A stretch of DNA of 64,000 nucleotides from Flavobacteriales bacterium (lineage in GTDB: Bacteria; Bacteroidota; Bacteroidia; Flavobacteriales_F; PHOS-HE28). The DNA is taken from assembly GCA_016721825.1 (NCBI GenBank), contig JADKHI010000001.1:1116001-1180000 (forward strand), read 5' to 3'. Shown here piece after piece: positions 8,111-16,296 of this stretch (position 1 is its first letter; each line of letters begins with the position of its first letter). Both the position numbers and the translations under genes were made by a program. The notes below the pieces were generated by a model that saw nothing but the letters and a program-made list of their open reading frames with translations, had not been told where the DNA came from and did not search any database.

Positions 8111-9039
8111 CCATCGCCTTCATCGATAGCGTACACCCGCTGCTGGCCGAACGATTGACGGCCGCAGGCCACTCCTGCATCGACCTGCACACCGCTTCGG
8201 ATGCGGAGCTCAGACACCAGCTCTCCGATGTGGAAGGGATCGTGGTACGCAGCCGCCAGCTCGGCGAAGAGGTACTAAGCCATGCACCCCGGCTTCGTGT
8301 CGTAGGCCGCGTGGGCGCTGGACTGGAGAACATCGACACCGCCTGGTGCAAAGCGAAGGGCATCAGCGTATACAATAGCCCCGAAGGCAATCGCGATGGC
8401 GTGGGCGAGCTCTGCGTGATGCTGCTGCTGATGTTGCTGAAGCACGCGGCACGGGCGAACGAGCAAGTGCATCGTGGTCTCTGGCTACGCGAAGAGAATC
8501 GGGGAAGCGACCTCTTCGGAAAAACCGTCGGCATCATCGGCTACGGTCACATGGGCGCTGCTTTCGCGGAGAAGTTGAGCGGTTTCGGCGTGCGTGTTCT
8601 GGCCCACGACAAGTACAAGCAAGGCTTCGGAAGCGACCGTGTGAAGGAAGTTCCGCTCGAAGAACTGCAACGAGCTAGCGATGTGGTCAGCCTTCACCTG
8701 CCGCTTAACGCAGAGACGCAGCACTATGCGAACGCTTCGTTCCTGGCAGGTTTCGCGAAGCCGATCCATCTGCTGAACACCAGCCGCGGCCCCGTCGTGC
8801 ATACCGCAGCGTTGCTGGATGCGTTGGACAAGGGAGCGGTGATCGGAGCCGGACTTGATGTACTTGAGTTCGAGCGTCCCGACCTTTCCGGTCTCGACCC
8901 CACTATCGACCCGCACACCTTGAAACGTCTGTTCGCGCACGATCGCGTGGTACTGACGCCGCACATCGCGGGTGTCACGCATGAGGGAAAACGCAAGATG
9001 GCCGAGGTACTGGCCACCAAGATCCTCGCCCATGCGTAG
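8107..9039 (+). CDS. D-isomer-specific 2-hydroxyacid dehydrogenase (phosphoglycerate dehydrogenase-like)
   Basis: A 310-residue NAD-dependent dehydrogenase. The GTG at 8107 overlaps the mgtE stop by 4 bp and begins (M)TIAFIDSVHPLLAERL, the natural N-terminus. The frame is open further upstream but that part is mgtE in another frame. The NAD-binding motif is VGIIGYGHMGAAFAEKL, and the three catalytic landmarks are Arg in LLNTSRGPVVH, Glu in LDVLEFERPD and His in VLTPHIAG. It lacks the C-terminal ACT domain of long SerA proteins. Possible substrates are 3-phosphoglycerate, glycerate or another 2-hydroxyacid; the sequence does not decide. Confidence 0.9.
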   Translation: MTIAFIDSVHPLLAERLTAAGHSCIDLHTASDAELRHQLSDVEGIVVRSRQLGEEVLSHAPRLRVVGRVGAGLENIDTAWCKAKGISVYNSPEGNRDGVGELCVMLLLMLLKHAARANEQVHRGLWLREENRGSDLFGKTVGIIGYGHMGAAFAEKLSGFGVRVLAHDKYKQGFGSDRVKEVPLEELQRASDVVSLHLPLNAETQHYANASFLAGFAKPIHLLNTSRGPVVHTAALLDALDKGAVIGAGLDVLEFERPDLSGLDPTIDPHTLKRLFAHDRVVLTPHIAGVTHEGKRKMAEVLATKILAHA

Positions 9040-9937
9040 TTCCCGCCTTCTCTACCTTGCAACAGCACTGTCGCTCCTCGCGGGCGCGTGTGGTACCGAG
9101 CACATGACACCTCCCGACGTACACGGCCACCGTGGCTGCCGCGCCTTGATGCCGGAGAACACCGTTGCCGGTTTCCTGAAAGCCGCAGAGCTGGGTTGCA
9201 CCTGGATGGAGATGGATGTGGTGATCACCGGCGACGGGCAAGTGCTCGTGAGCCATGAACCTTGGATGGACCACCGCATCTGCCGCACCCCACAAGGCGA
9301 CAGCATCACAGCGGGGCAGGAACGCAGCTTCAACATCTTCCACATGACCACAGCGGAGGCTCAGGCCTTCGATTGCGGGAGCACCCAGCATCCTGACTTC
9401 CCGGAACAGGAGAACGTGCGAGCCCACAAGCCCACCTTGCTGGAGGTCGTGGAGGCCATGGATGAGTACGCCACTGAGAACGGCTTCGGCACCATCGGCT
9501 TCAACATCGAGATCAAGAGCGAACCTGAACTGTACGGCACCTTCCAGCCCAACCCCAAGGCCTTCGTGAACATTGTGATGAGCGCCATCACCGACCTGAA
9601 CATCGCCGACCGCTGCATCCTCCAGAGCTTCGACCCCGCGATCCTGGAAGCTATCCATGAGGCCGAACCCGGCATGCGGCTGTCCTTCCTGGTCGAGAAT
9701 GACGAAGGCATAACGGCGAACCTCAAGCGCCTCACCTTCGCACCGGCGCTCTACAGCCCCGCCTTCGAACAATTGGATGCTACTGTGGTGAACACTTTGC
9801 ACGACCAGGACATCGAGGTGGCCGCATGGACCGTGAACGAGGAAGCCGATATCCGTCGCATGATCGCCCTAGGTGTCGACGTCATCATCACCGATCATCC
9901 GGACCGCGCGCTGCGGATCCTGGACGAGGGGGAGTGA
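9032..9937 (+). CDS. Glycerophosphodiester phosphodiesterase family lipoprotein
   Basis: A 301-residue protein. The ATG at 9032 overlaps the dehydrogenase end by 8 bp and gives a lipoprotein signal MRSSRLLYLATALSLLAGAC with the lipobox Cys at residue 20. The GDPD signature follows: VHGHRGCRALMPENT (His31 and His33 area, Glu42), the metal pair in WMEMDVVIT (Glu60, Asp62) and VLVSHEP (His75). The C-terminal part has AAWTVNEEADIRRMIALGVD and IITDHPD, typical of the TIM-barrel end. It hydrolyses glycerophosphodiesters to glycerol-3-phosphate and an alcohol, here at the periplasmic face. The gene ends exactly where the convergent lysC ends. Confidence 0.93.
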   Translation: MRSSRLLYLATALSLLAGACGTEHMTPPDVHGHRGCRALMPENTVAGFLKAAELGCTWMEMDVVITGDGQVLVSHEPWMDHRICRTPQGDSITAGQERSFNIFHMTTAEAQAFDCGSTQHPDFPEQENVRAHKPTLLEVVEAMDEYATENGFGTIGFNIEIKSEPELYGTFQPNPKAFVNIVMSAITDLNIADRCILQSFDPAILEAIHEAEPGMRLSFLVENDEGITANLKRLTFAPALYSPAFEQLDATVVNTLHDQDIEVAAWTVNEEADIRRMIALGVDVIITDHPDRALRILDEGE

Positions 9938-11194
9938 TCACTTCACAACGAAGCGCGCAGTACTTCGGCTGCGTTGCTCGATCAACACCTCCTTCCCGGC
10001 CGTAAGCTTCGTCAGGGTCGCATCGTCGAAGTGGCGCACGGTGATCAGTTCACAGCTGTCGTTGAAGCGGACCTCGTAGCCTTTCCGCAACTCCTCGATC
10101 AGCTCACGGCTGCGTGGGCTATCGTCAACGACCACGCTGAACGCCACGGCGCTGTTCTGCATCAGGTCGATCCGCACGTTCCGTTGCGCGAAGAGCCAGA
10201 AGATGCCGCTGAGGTTCTCCTCCACGATGAAGCTGAGGTCGTGCGGCGTGATGCTGATGAGCAGCTGTTTCGGCTTCACGATGAACGACGGGATGAGCGA
10301 GTCGTTCTCGCTGCGGTCATCGATCGTGCTGCCCGCCGCGTTCAGGTCCATGAACGAACGCACGTATAGGGGGATGTGCTTCTTCTGCAGGGGTTGTAAG
10401 GTGCGCGGGTGGATCACGCTGGCGCCGAAGTAGCTCAGCTCGATGGCCTCGCGGTAACTGATGTGCGAGAGCATTTTCGTGTCCGGGAACAGCTTCGGAT
10501 CCGCGTTGAACATGCCGGGCACGTCCTTCCAGATCGTCACGCTCACCGCTTCGAGCAGGTAGGCGAAGATGGCCGCGCTGAAATCGGAGCCTTCGCGTCC
10601 CAATGTGGTGGTCAGCCCGTCCGCCGTGCGACCAATGAAGCCTTGCGTGACCACACGGGTCGGCTTCTCCGACAGCAGGGGCTTCAGGTAGCGTTCGGCC
10701 AAATTCTCGCAGGCCGTCCATTCCACTTTCGCTGCGCGATAGCTGCTGTCCGTGCGCACAATGGTCCGTGCATCCAGCCAGGTATTTGCCAGCCCCGCAT
10801 GCTTCAGATGAGCGCTCACGATCAAGGTGCTCCACAGCTCGCCGTAGGACACGATCTGATCATACTCGCGGTCAACGTTCCCGGAAGGCTTTCCCTTCAG
10901 GTAGGCGTTCAGCTTGTCGAAGTGCAGCACCAGTTCCGCCGCGGCCGCCACATCATCAGGCGCCACCTCCGCCAGAACGCTCAAGTGCGAACGACGTAGA
11001 GCTTCCATCAGCTCCTTCGTGTCGCGCCCTTCGCTGTAGGCCCACACCACGGCTTCCAGCGCGTTGGTCGTCTTGCCCATCGCGCTCACGACGACCAGCA
11101 GATCATCGGTAGCGAATTGCCGCAGCACCTCGGCCATGTTGCGTACGCCAGCGGCATCCTTCACACTGGCACCACCGAACTTGAAGACTCTCAT
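9938..11194 (-). CDS. lysC: Aspartate kinase
   Basis: A 418-residue enzyme making aspartyl-4-phosphate, the first step to lysine, threonine and methionine. It starts MRVFKFGGASVKDAAG, with the KFGGxSV phosphate-binding motif; the longer frame upstream is the GNAT gene read out of frame. Further marks are the conserved LGREGSDFSAAIFAYLLEA, VTIWKDVPGMFNADP, and C-terminal ACT-type regulatory segments (LISITPHDLSFI; VRIDLMQNSAVAFSVVVDD), which in the family bind Lys or Thr. No homoserine dehydrogenase domain is fused. The start overlaps the stop of the GNAT gene by 4 bp, so the two are cotranscribed. Confidence 0.95.
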   Translation of the reverse strand: MRVFKFGGASVKDAAGVRNMAEVLRQFATDDLLVVVSAMGKTTNALEAVVWAYSEGRDTKELMEALRRSHLSVLAEVAPDDVAAAAELVLHFDKLNAYLKGKPSGNVDREYDQIVSYGELWSTLIVSAHLKHAGLANTWLDARTIVRTDSSYRAAKVEWTACENLAERYLKPLLSEKPTRVVTQGFIGRTADGLTTTLGREGSDFSAAIFAYLLEAVSVTIWKDVPGMFNADPKLFPDTKMLSHISYREAIELSYFGASVIHPRTLQPLQKKHIPLYVRSFMDLNAAGSTIDDRSENDSLIPSFIVKPKQLLISITPHDLSFIVEENLSGIFWLFAQRNVRIDLMQNSAVAFSVVVDDSPRSRELIEELRKGYEVRFNDSCELITVRHFDDATLTKLTAGKEVLIEQRSRSTARFVVK

Positions 11195-11667
11195 TGGGCT
11201 ACCAAGTTCTTCAATTGCTCCAATTCCAGCGACCCGTTCCACCACTCCTTGGAGTAGTTGGAGCCATAACGATCGTAGAACCGATGGGCATCCACGTTCC
11301 AATCCAACACTTGCCAGAGCATGCCGCTGTAGTTCTGGTTCACCGCGTGGTTCGCGCATTGCCGGAAGAGCTTATCGCCAATGCGGTGCCCACGAGCTGC
11401 TTCGGTAACGACGATATCTTCCAAGTAAAGTCTCCGCCCTTTCCATGTGGAATACCGCTCATAGCAAACCGCAATACCGACGATCGCACCCTCCGATTCC
11501 GCCACCCAACCAACCCAGACCGGATCCTTACCGAAGCCTGCCTCCAGCATGTGCTGCTCGGTAACGGTCACTTCGTTCGGAGCCTTTTCGAACACCGCCA
11601 GCTCCCTCACCAGTTCCAGCATTCGCGGCACATCCCGCGCTTCCGCTTTGCGTAATGTCACTTCCAT
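11191..11667 (-). CDS. GNAT family N-acetyltransferase
   Basis: A 158-residue protein starting MEVTLRKAEARDVPRMLELV, a normal GNAT opening. The core includes FEKAPNEVTVTEQHMLEAGF, the acceptor region SEGAIVGIAVCYERYSTWKGRRLYLEDIVV, and the acetyl-CoA loop RGHRIGDKL (Q/RxxGxG/A-like). It ends with QVLDWNVDAHRFYDRYGSNYSKEW. This layout resembles the spermidine/diamine N-acetyltransferase-like (SSAT) branch, but the substrate is not certain. It lies just upstream of lysC with an ATGA overlap. The start is fixed by fold length; the open frame continues upstream without meaning. Confidence 0.9.
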   Translation of the reverse strand: MEVTLRKAEARDVPRMLELVRELAVFEKAPNEVTVTEQHMLEAGFGKDPVWVGWVAESEGAIVGIAVCYERYSTWKGRRLYLEDIVVTEAARGHRIGDKLFRQCANHAVNQNYSGMLWQVLDWNVDAHRFYDRYGSNYSKEWWNGSLELEQLKNLVAQ

Positions 11668-11763
11668 GGTGTCCAAAGATCGCTCCCGTCGGATATTTGC
11701 CGAGCAAAGGGGACACAGGAGCTTCACATTCCCACATTCCCCACATCGCCACATCACAGCCCC

Positions 11764-12732
11764 ATGGCCAACATCACCACCCTCGCCGAGTTCATCACCG
11801 AACGCCAGCACGAGTTCACCTACGCCACCGGCGAGCTCAGCCAGCTCCTCACCAGCTTCCGCCTCGCGGGCAAGATGGTGAACCGCGAAGTGAACAAGGC
11901 CGGCCTCGCAGAGGACATCCTCGGGGCGCAGGGCACGGAGAACATCCAGGGCGAACAACAACAGAAGCTCGACGTCTACGCCAACGACCTCTTTATCCGC
12001 CTGCTGCGCAGCCAGGGCCAGGTGTGCGCCGTGGCCAGCGAGGAGAACGACGACATCGTGCACTTCGACAACGGCGGCAAGTACGTGGTGACCATGGACC
12101 CGCTCGACGGCTCCAGCAACATCGACGTGAACGTGAGCATCGGCACCATCTTCAGCATCTATCGTCGCGTGAGCACGGGCGACAAGGCCACGATGGACGA
12201 CTTCATGCAGCCCGGCAGCGCACAGGTGGCCGCAGGCTACATCATCTACGGCAGCAGCACCATGCTCGTGTACACCACAGGCCACGGTGTCAACGGCTTC
12301 ACGCTTGACCCCAGCATTGGCACGTTCTGCCTGAGCCACCCGAACATGCAGACGCCGGCCGAGGGCAAGATCTACTCGGTGAACGAAGGCAACTACTTCG
12401 AGTTCAGCGACGGCGTGCGCAACTACATCGACGACTGCAAGCGCCAGCAGATGAGCGGCCGTTACATCGGCAGCCTCGTGGCCGACTTCCACCGCAACCT
12501 GCTGAAGGGTGGCATCTACCTCTACCCCGCCACCAAGAAGGCCCCCAAAGGCAAGCTGCGCCTGCTCTACGAGGCCAACACACTGGCCATGATCGTGGAA
12601 CAGGCCGGCGGCATGGCCACCGATGGCAATACGCGCATCCTTGACCTCAAGCCCACCGAACTGCACCAGCGATGCCCGCTCTTCATCGGCAGCAAAGGCA
12701 TGGTGGAGAAGGCCATGGCCTCAGGCAAGTGA
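11764..12732 (+). CDS. fbp: Class I fructose-1,6-bisphosphatase
   Basis: A 322-residue gluconeogenic enzyme that hydrolyses fructose-1,6-bisphosphate to fructose-6-phosphate. The active-site signature is VTMDPLDGSSNIDVNVSIGT (about residues 113-132), preceded by the metal ligands in AVASEENDD. Substrate-binding elements near the end include YLYPATKKAPKGKLRLLYE and the closing AMIVEQAGGMATDG. Length is normal. The gene is divergent from the GNAT-lysC pair across a 96-bp gap, where GATATTTG (plus) and GATCTTTG (minus) come close to the -7 consensus. Confidence 0.97.
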   Translation: MANITTLAEFITERQHEFTYATGELSQLLTSFRLAGKMVNREVNKAGLAEDILGAQGTENIQGEQQQKLDVYANDLFIRLLRSQGQVCAVASEENDDIVHFDNGGKYVVTMDPLDGSSNIDVNVSIGTIFSIYRRVSTGDKATMDDFMQPGSAQVAAGYIIYGSSTMLVYTTGHGVNGFTLDPSIGTFCLSHPNMQTPAEGKIYSVNEGNYFEFSDGVRNYIDDCKRQQMSGRYIGSLVADFHRNLLKGGIYLYPATKKAPKGKLRLLYEANTLAMIVEQAGGMATDGNTRILDLKPTELHQRCPLFIGSKGMVEKAMASGK

Positions 12733-12854
12733 CAAGGCACACGTAGCAAGTGACAGGTCACAGCGCGGCTGAACATTCGCGCTACACATCGTCCGTTCGG
12801 GGGATGTGAACGGTGCTGTACAGCTTACCTTCATGATCGCACAGGTCGGACCAC

Positions 12855-14015
12855 ATGGTATACACCAAGGGTCACAAGGAGGAGGAAAAGGTGCTTGCCA
12901 TCCACAGCGATTTCTGGCAGGCCTATGCGGAGCGCGACCTGGACCGTCGCTTCGCCGTCTGCGCCCGTGAGATCACCTTCTTCGGTACCGGCCACCACGA
13001 GCGCGCCGTCGGCATCGAGCAATACCGCGCCATGAACCAGAAGGGCGTCGATCAGTTCCCCATGCCCTTCAAGATCGACATGCTCTGGACGGACCTGCAC
13101 ATGCACGGGGACACGGCTTGGGTGGAATGTGATACCGTGTGGCGGAAGACCGAACGCGACCACTGCACCACCGATGAAGTACGCCTCACCACCATTCTCA
13201 AACGGATCGACGGCCGCTGGTGGGTGACGCATGTGCATGGCTCCACACCCGACTACCGCCTGCACGATGGCGAGTACATGCTCCGTGCGCAGGAGCGGCT
13301 GCGCAACCAGGAGCTGGAGCGCGAAGTGGCGGAACGCACTGCGGAACTGCAGCGCGCCAACCAGATCACCGATGACCTGTTGCGGAACATCCTGCCCGCC
13401 TCCGTGGTGGAGGAGCTGCGCAACAACGCATCCGTCAAGGCCCGACTGCACCCGCACGCCACGGTGCTCTTCGCCGACTTCAAGGACTTCACCCACCACA
13501 GCGAGCGCTTGTCGCCCCAGCAACTGGTGGATGAGCTCAACGAGTGCTTCACCGCGTTCGATCGCATGCTGGTGAACCACCACGTGGAGAAGATCAAGAC
13601 CGTCGGTGACGCCTACCTCGCTGCGGCCGGACTGCCCGAACCGAATCCCGAACATGCCGTGGAGGCCGTGGCCCTGGCCTTGGAGATCCGCGACTTCATC
13701 CGTGCGCGACAGGTGCGACGCGGAGCGCACAGCTTCGGCATCCGCATCGGCGTACACTCCGGTGAAGTGGTGGCCGGGGTCGTGGGAATCCGCAAGTTCG
13801 CCTACGACATCTGGGGCGATACCGTGAACACCGCGGCGCGCCTGCAGCAGTGCTGTCTGGAAGATCACGTCAACATCTCAGCCACCACCGAGGCCCTGGT
13901 GAAGGACCACTTCTGTTGCACCTATCGCGGCGAGATCGATGCGAAGAACAAGGGAAGGTTGAAGATGTACTTCGCCGAACCGCGCCTGGAAGAGCGGGTC
14001 GTGTTGGAGGTGTGA
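12855..14015 (+). CDS. Class III adenylate cyclase with N-terminal SnoaL-like domain
   Basis: A 386-residue, apparently soluble protein. Residues 8-135 form an NTF2/SnoaL-like fold (HSDFWQAYAERDLDRRFAVC ... GRWWVTHVHGS). A coiled coil follows (about 140-172, LRNQELEREVAERTAELQRA), then the cyclase domain (about 195-375). Metal-binding aspartates are Asp208 (LFADFKDFT) and Asp252 (TVGDAY). Purine-selecting residues are Lys248 (EKIKTVGD) and Asp318 (AYDIWGDT), the ATP-type pair; Asn325 and Arg329 (VNTAARL) stabilise the transition state. All catalytic residues are present, so cAMP synthesis is expected. The SnoaL-like pocket probably senses a small ligand (inference). It stands alone in its transcript. 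Confidence 0.93.
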   Translation: MVYTKGHKEEEKVLAIHSDFWQAYAERDLDRRFAVCAREITFFGTGHHERAVGIEQYRAMNQKGVDQFPMPFKIDMLWTDLHMHGDTAWVECDTVWRKTERDHCTTDEVRLTTILKRIDGRWWVTHVHGSTPDYRLHDGEYMLRAQERLRNQELEREVAERTAELQRANQITDDLLRNILPASVVEELRNNASVKARLHPHATVLFADFKDFTHHSERLSPQQLVDELNECFTAFDRMLVNHHVEKIKTVGDAYLAAAGLPEPNPEHAVEAVALALEIRDFIRARQVRRGAHSFGIRIGVHSGEVVAGVVGIRKFAYDIWGDTVNTAARLQQCCLEDHVNISATTEALVKDHFCCTYRGEIDAKNKGRLKMYFAEPRLEERVVLEV

Positions 14016-14037
14016 AGTGTGAGGGGTTGGCTGTGAG

Positions 14038-14063
14038 GTGTGAAGTGACCTCACCCTTCACAC
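14038..14063. terminator. Inverted repeat between convergent genes
   Basis: GTGTGAAG / CTTCACAC, an 8-bp stem with a 10-nt loop, 22 bp after the cyclase stop. It may terminate transcription from either side, but there is no clear T-run. The surrounding sequence is rich in repeats of tgtgaagtg. Confidence 0.35.
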
Positions 14064-14109
14064 TTCCGCCTTCACAACTCAACCTTCTCTGTCACTCCGG
14101 GTCAACCCT

Positions 14110-14550
14110 CTATTTCGTAAGCAGCACCTTCAGCAAGATGGCCCGCACGCTCAAGTGGTCGATGTAACTGGAGATCCGGTACTCCTTCCGCGCAGTGAAA
14201 TTGATCACCAGATCCAGGTCGTTCGCAACACCGATGGCGAAGGCCCGACCTCCGCTGTAGGCGATGATCACATTGCTGAGGCCCGGCAGTGGACCGTAGG
14301 TATGCCGTGTGGGCGTGTACACCTTCAGCGCTTCGGTGGCAGCCGCAAGCTCGTTTCCTTTCACAGCGGTATGCGGTGCGCCGGTCTGATGAAGCTTCCA
14401 CGCAAGCGCATTGGCCGATGCGGAGGTGTAAGAGCCCGCCGGGAGCTTATTGAACACGTGCAGGCTGTCGATGGGCTGGGCACGCAGAAACCCGCACGCC
14501 AATAGGGTACAGAAGAGCAGGACGAACCGGACAACCGAGGGATGGAGCAC
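14110..14550 (-). CDS. Hypothetical small secreted protein
   Basis: A 146-residue protein from the GTG at 14550, which gives a clean signal peptide (LHPSVVRFVLLFCTLLACGFLRAQ). A GTG at 14625, adjoining the CPBP stop, would add 25 residues of poor signal-peptide character. The mature protein (NKLPAGSYTSASANALAWKL, HTYGPLPGLSNVIIAYSGGR, FAIGVANDLDLVINFTARKEYRISSY) has no motif I recognise. It follows the CPBP protease gene on the same strand and may be cotranscribed with it. Function unknown. Confidence 0.65.
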   Translation of the reverse strand: MLHPSVVRFVLLFCTLLACGFLRAQPIDSLHVFNKLPAGSYTSASANALAWKLHQTGAPHTAVKGNELAAATEALKVYTPTRHTYGPLPGLSNVIIAYSGGRAFAIGVANDLDLVINFTARKEYRISSYIDHLSVRAILLKVLLTK

Positions 14551-14625
14551 GCCCAAAGCTACTGGCCACCCACGTCGCTTGCCACCACGGGTTGGACCAA
14601 GTGGTTCCCTCAGATCACGCAGCAC

Positions 14626-15387
14626 CTAGCTCTTCCACTCCTTCAGGATGATGATCCACGCAATGATGCACCCGGCAATGACCGCCGCTAGCATCAGCGG
14701 ATCGAAGGCCTTGTGGAAGAACACGTTGAAGAAGGTGATGTTCACCACGAAGTGGAAGCACGCGCTGGCGCCGATGGACCGCGTCAACACCGCCACCTGA
14801 CCGATGCCCCAACTACCCACGACCAGGGTGCCGAAGAACAACACGTTGGCCAAGACGTCCGTGTTCTCCAGAAAACTAAGGTGCCAGAAATACCACAACG
14901 CACCGATGACGACGAACTTCAGCTTGTGCTGAAGACCGGTCAGTTCCTGTTGCAGGTAGCCGCGCCATGCGTATTCCTCCATTGTGCAGTAGATGAGCAC
15001 GGCCACCGTTGCCACCGCACCGAACAGATGTACGTTGATGCCATGCGTGTTTCGCAGACCGATCACGGTGATGAGGACGAAAGGCACCGCGGCCATCAGC
15101 AGAACGGATCTCCGCGATGTGCCCCAGAACGAGATCCCGACCGGCCGTGCTTGCTTAAGTAGATAGATGCCGACCAACGCACCGATGAACACGCCGCTCC
15201 CTTCCAGCACATTGCGGATGATGACGTAACCCAAGCCTGACCAATCACCAAGGCGGCCGTTCAGCTCGAACAGGTCGAAGCGGAACAAGTTGGAGATCGC
15301 GATGGCTATCCCGTAGAACAGGATGATCCGCCATGGACTGATCCTCGCCTCAACAGAAGTACTTGGCTGGGTGACGGAGACTTCCAT
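14626..15387 (-). CDS. CPBP family intramembrane metalloprotease
   Basis: A 253-residue protein with about seven or eight hydrophobic helices. The CAAX-protease/bacteriocin-processing (Rce1-like) motifs are all present: motif 1 TMEEYAWRGYL (Glu137, Glu138, Arg142), motif 2 WYFWHLSF (His169) and motif 3 ACFHFVVNI (His212, Asn216). In the family these residues form a glutamate/histidine active site within the membrane. Substrates of bacterial members are mostly unknown; some process peptides or give bacteriocin immunity. The start MEVSVTQPS is the only reasonable one. A small secreted-protein gene follows. Confidence 0.93.
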   Translation of the reverse strand: MEVSVTQPSTSVEARISPWRIILFYGIAIAISNLFRFDLFELNGRLGDWSGLGYVIIRNVLEGSGVFIGALVGIYLLKQARPVGISFWGTSRRSVLLMAAVPFVLITVIGLRNTHGINVHLFGAVATVAVLIYCTMEEYAWRGYLQQELTGLQHKLKFVVIGALWYFWHLSFLENTDVLANVLFFGTLVVGSWGIGQVAVLTRSIGASACFHFVVNITFFNVFFHKAFDPLMLAAVIAGCIIAWIIILKEWKS

Positions 15388-15541
15388 GGTTCTTGCGATG
15401 CGGGAACAGTGAGCGACGGATCTCGGGGGCTGTGAATGTAGAACTGCCCCACGGCGAGTTGGTGATCCACTGGCAAATGACCCGCAAGCCCGCTAGCAGA
15501 AGTGGTCGGCCCTCTGAACCGGGTCCATTGTCTTACCCACA

Positions 15542-15549
15542 TACCTTTG
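15542..15549 (+). promoter_or_regulatory. Candidate -7 box upstream of the YwqK-like lipoprotein gene
   Basis: TACCTTTG is an exact TAnnTTTG match 61 bp before the ATG. Between it and the gene lies the hairpin at 15567-15603. No -33 TTG is visible at 18-20 bp. Confidence 0.45.
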
Positions 15550-15566
15550 CCCCGTTCCCGAACCCG

Positions 15567-15603
15567 ATGCCCGGAATACCCGGCACCGGGTTTCGGGCAT
15601 TTT
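15567..15603 (+). terminator. Terminator-like hairpin in the leader of the YwqK-like gene
   Basis: ATGCCCG ... CGGGCAT plus the inner ACCCGG / CCGGGT make a long, nearly continuous stem with a two-base loop and one or two bulges. It is followed by TTTT at 15600-15603, eight bases before the ATG. No upstream gene on this strand needs a terminator, so it may act as an attenuator or mark the end of a short leader RNA. Confidence 0.45.
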
Positions 15604-15610
15604 GGTGTCC

Positions 15611-16288
15611 ATGATGATCGCTTTGAGGTACCTGATCGAATCCTTGACTATTCTGCTTTTGCTATTGGCGTCGGGATGCCATACCTACAAGGATACCGAA
15701 GGGTACGGACCGGCGTCCAAGGCGAGTTCTACCGGGGTATGGCGTTTTGACTTCAACGACAGTCTCGGTTTCGTTGGACGTGATACCGTTTGGAACGAGT
15801 ACGCCTATAACGGAGTCCGAACTCCTGTTGAAGGCAGAGTTGCAGTTGACAACACCGGAAAGGCACGACTGCTTCGAATAGGCCATTGGAAAGACTTCAG
15901 CGCGGAAGGCCAACTACTGCGTGAAGGCGAATACGCAATCGGTCGGTATCTAAACTGTTGCTCGCATGGTCCATGTTCGGAATTCTACAACTACCGTTTA
16001 GGGAAATGGACCTTCTGGTATCCCAACGGGCAAGTGCGGGCTCGGGGTGAGTTCATACCTCGCAGACGCAATCTCGATACGAGCTGCAAGGGGGGTGACT
16101 GGCTTTGGTTTGGCGAAATCAACCCCAAGAATTGGGAGTTCTACTCGGAGGACGGAATTCCATCCACTCCATCAAGCGAAGAACTACTTCTTCTTGAGCG
16201 CGTCGTGTTCGACCTTGGAAAATATGCTCCATTGGTCACGCTAGGGCGCTGGAAAAATGATGGGCTTTCAATGGGGCTCATTGATTGA
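15611..16288 (+). CDS. YwqK/MORN-like repeat lipoprotein
   Basis: A 225-residue protein. MMIALRYLIESLTILLLLLASGC is a lipoprotein signal with lipobox ASGC. The body has MORN-variant repeats of the YwqK kind: IGHWKDFSAEGQLLREGEY, LGKWTFWYPNGQVRARGEF and WLWFGEINPKNWEFYSEDG. Such repeats are widespread in Bacteroidota surface proteins; the antitoxin label sometimes given to YwqK does not apply without a toxin partner. The coding region is clearly A+T-richer than the neighbouring genes and may be acquired. Its stop overlaps the mfd leader, 8 bp before the mfd ATG. ATG 15611 is chosen over an in-frame TTG at 15602. Confidence 0.78.
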   Translation: MMIALRYLIESLTILLLLLASGCHTYKDTEGYGPASKASSTGVWRFDFNDSLGFVGRDTVWNEYAYNGVRTPVEGRVAVDNTGKARLLRIGHWKDFSAEGQLLREGEYAIGRYLNCCSHGPCSEFYNYRLGKWTFWYPNGQVRARGEFIPRRRNLDTSCKGGDWLWFGEINPKNWEFYSEDGIPSTPSSEELLLLERVVFDLGKYAPLVTLGRWKNDGLSMGLID

Positions 16289-16296
16289 AATACCGA

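Noticed and set aside
11668..12666. Long N-terminal extension of the GNAT frame across fbp
   Set aside because: The extension is antisense to fbp and low-complexity. The GNAT fold starts at MEVTLRK (11667).
13990..14110. Repeats of tgtgaagtg as a possible CRISPR or iteron array
   Set aside because: Units are short, irregular and overlap the end of the cyclase gene; no spacers or associated genes.
15611..16288. Reading the YwqK-like protein as the antitoxin of a toxin-antitoxin system
   Set aside because: It is a lipoprotein with MORN-like repeats and there is no toxin-like neighbour; mfd follows.
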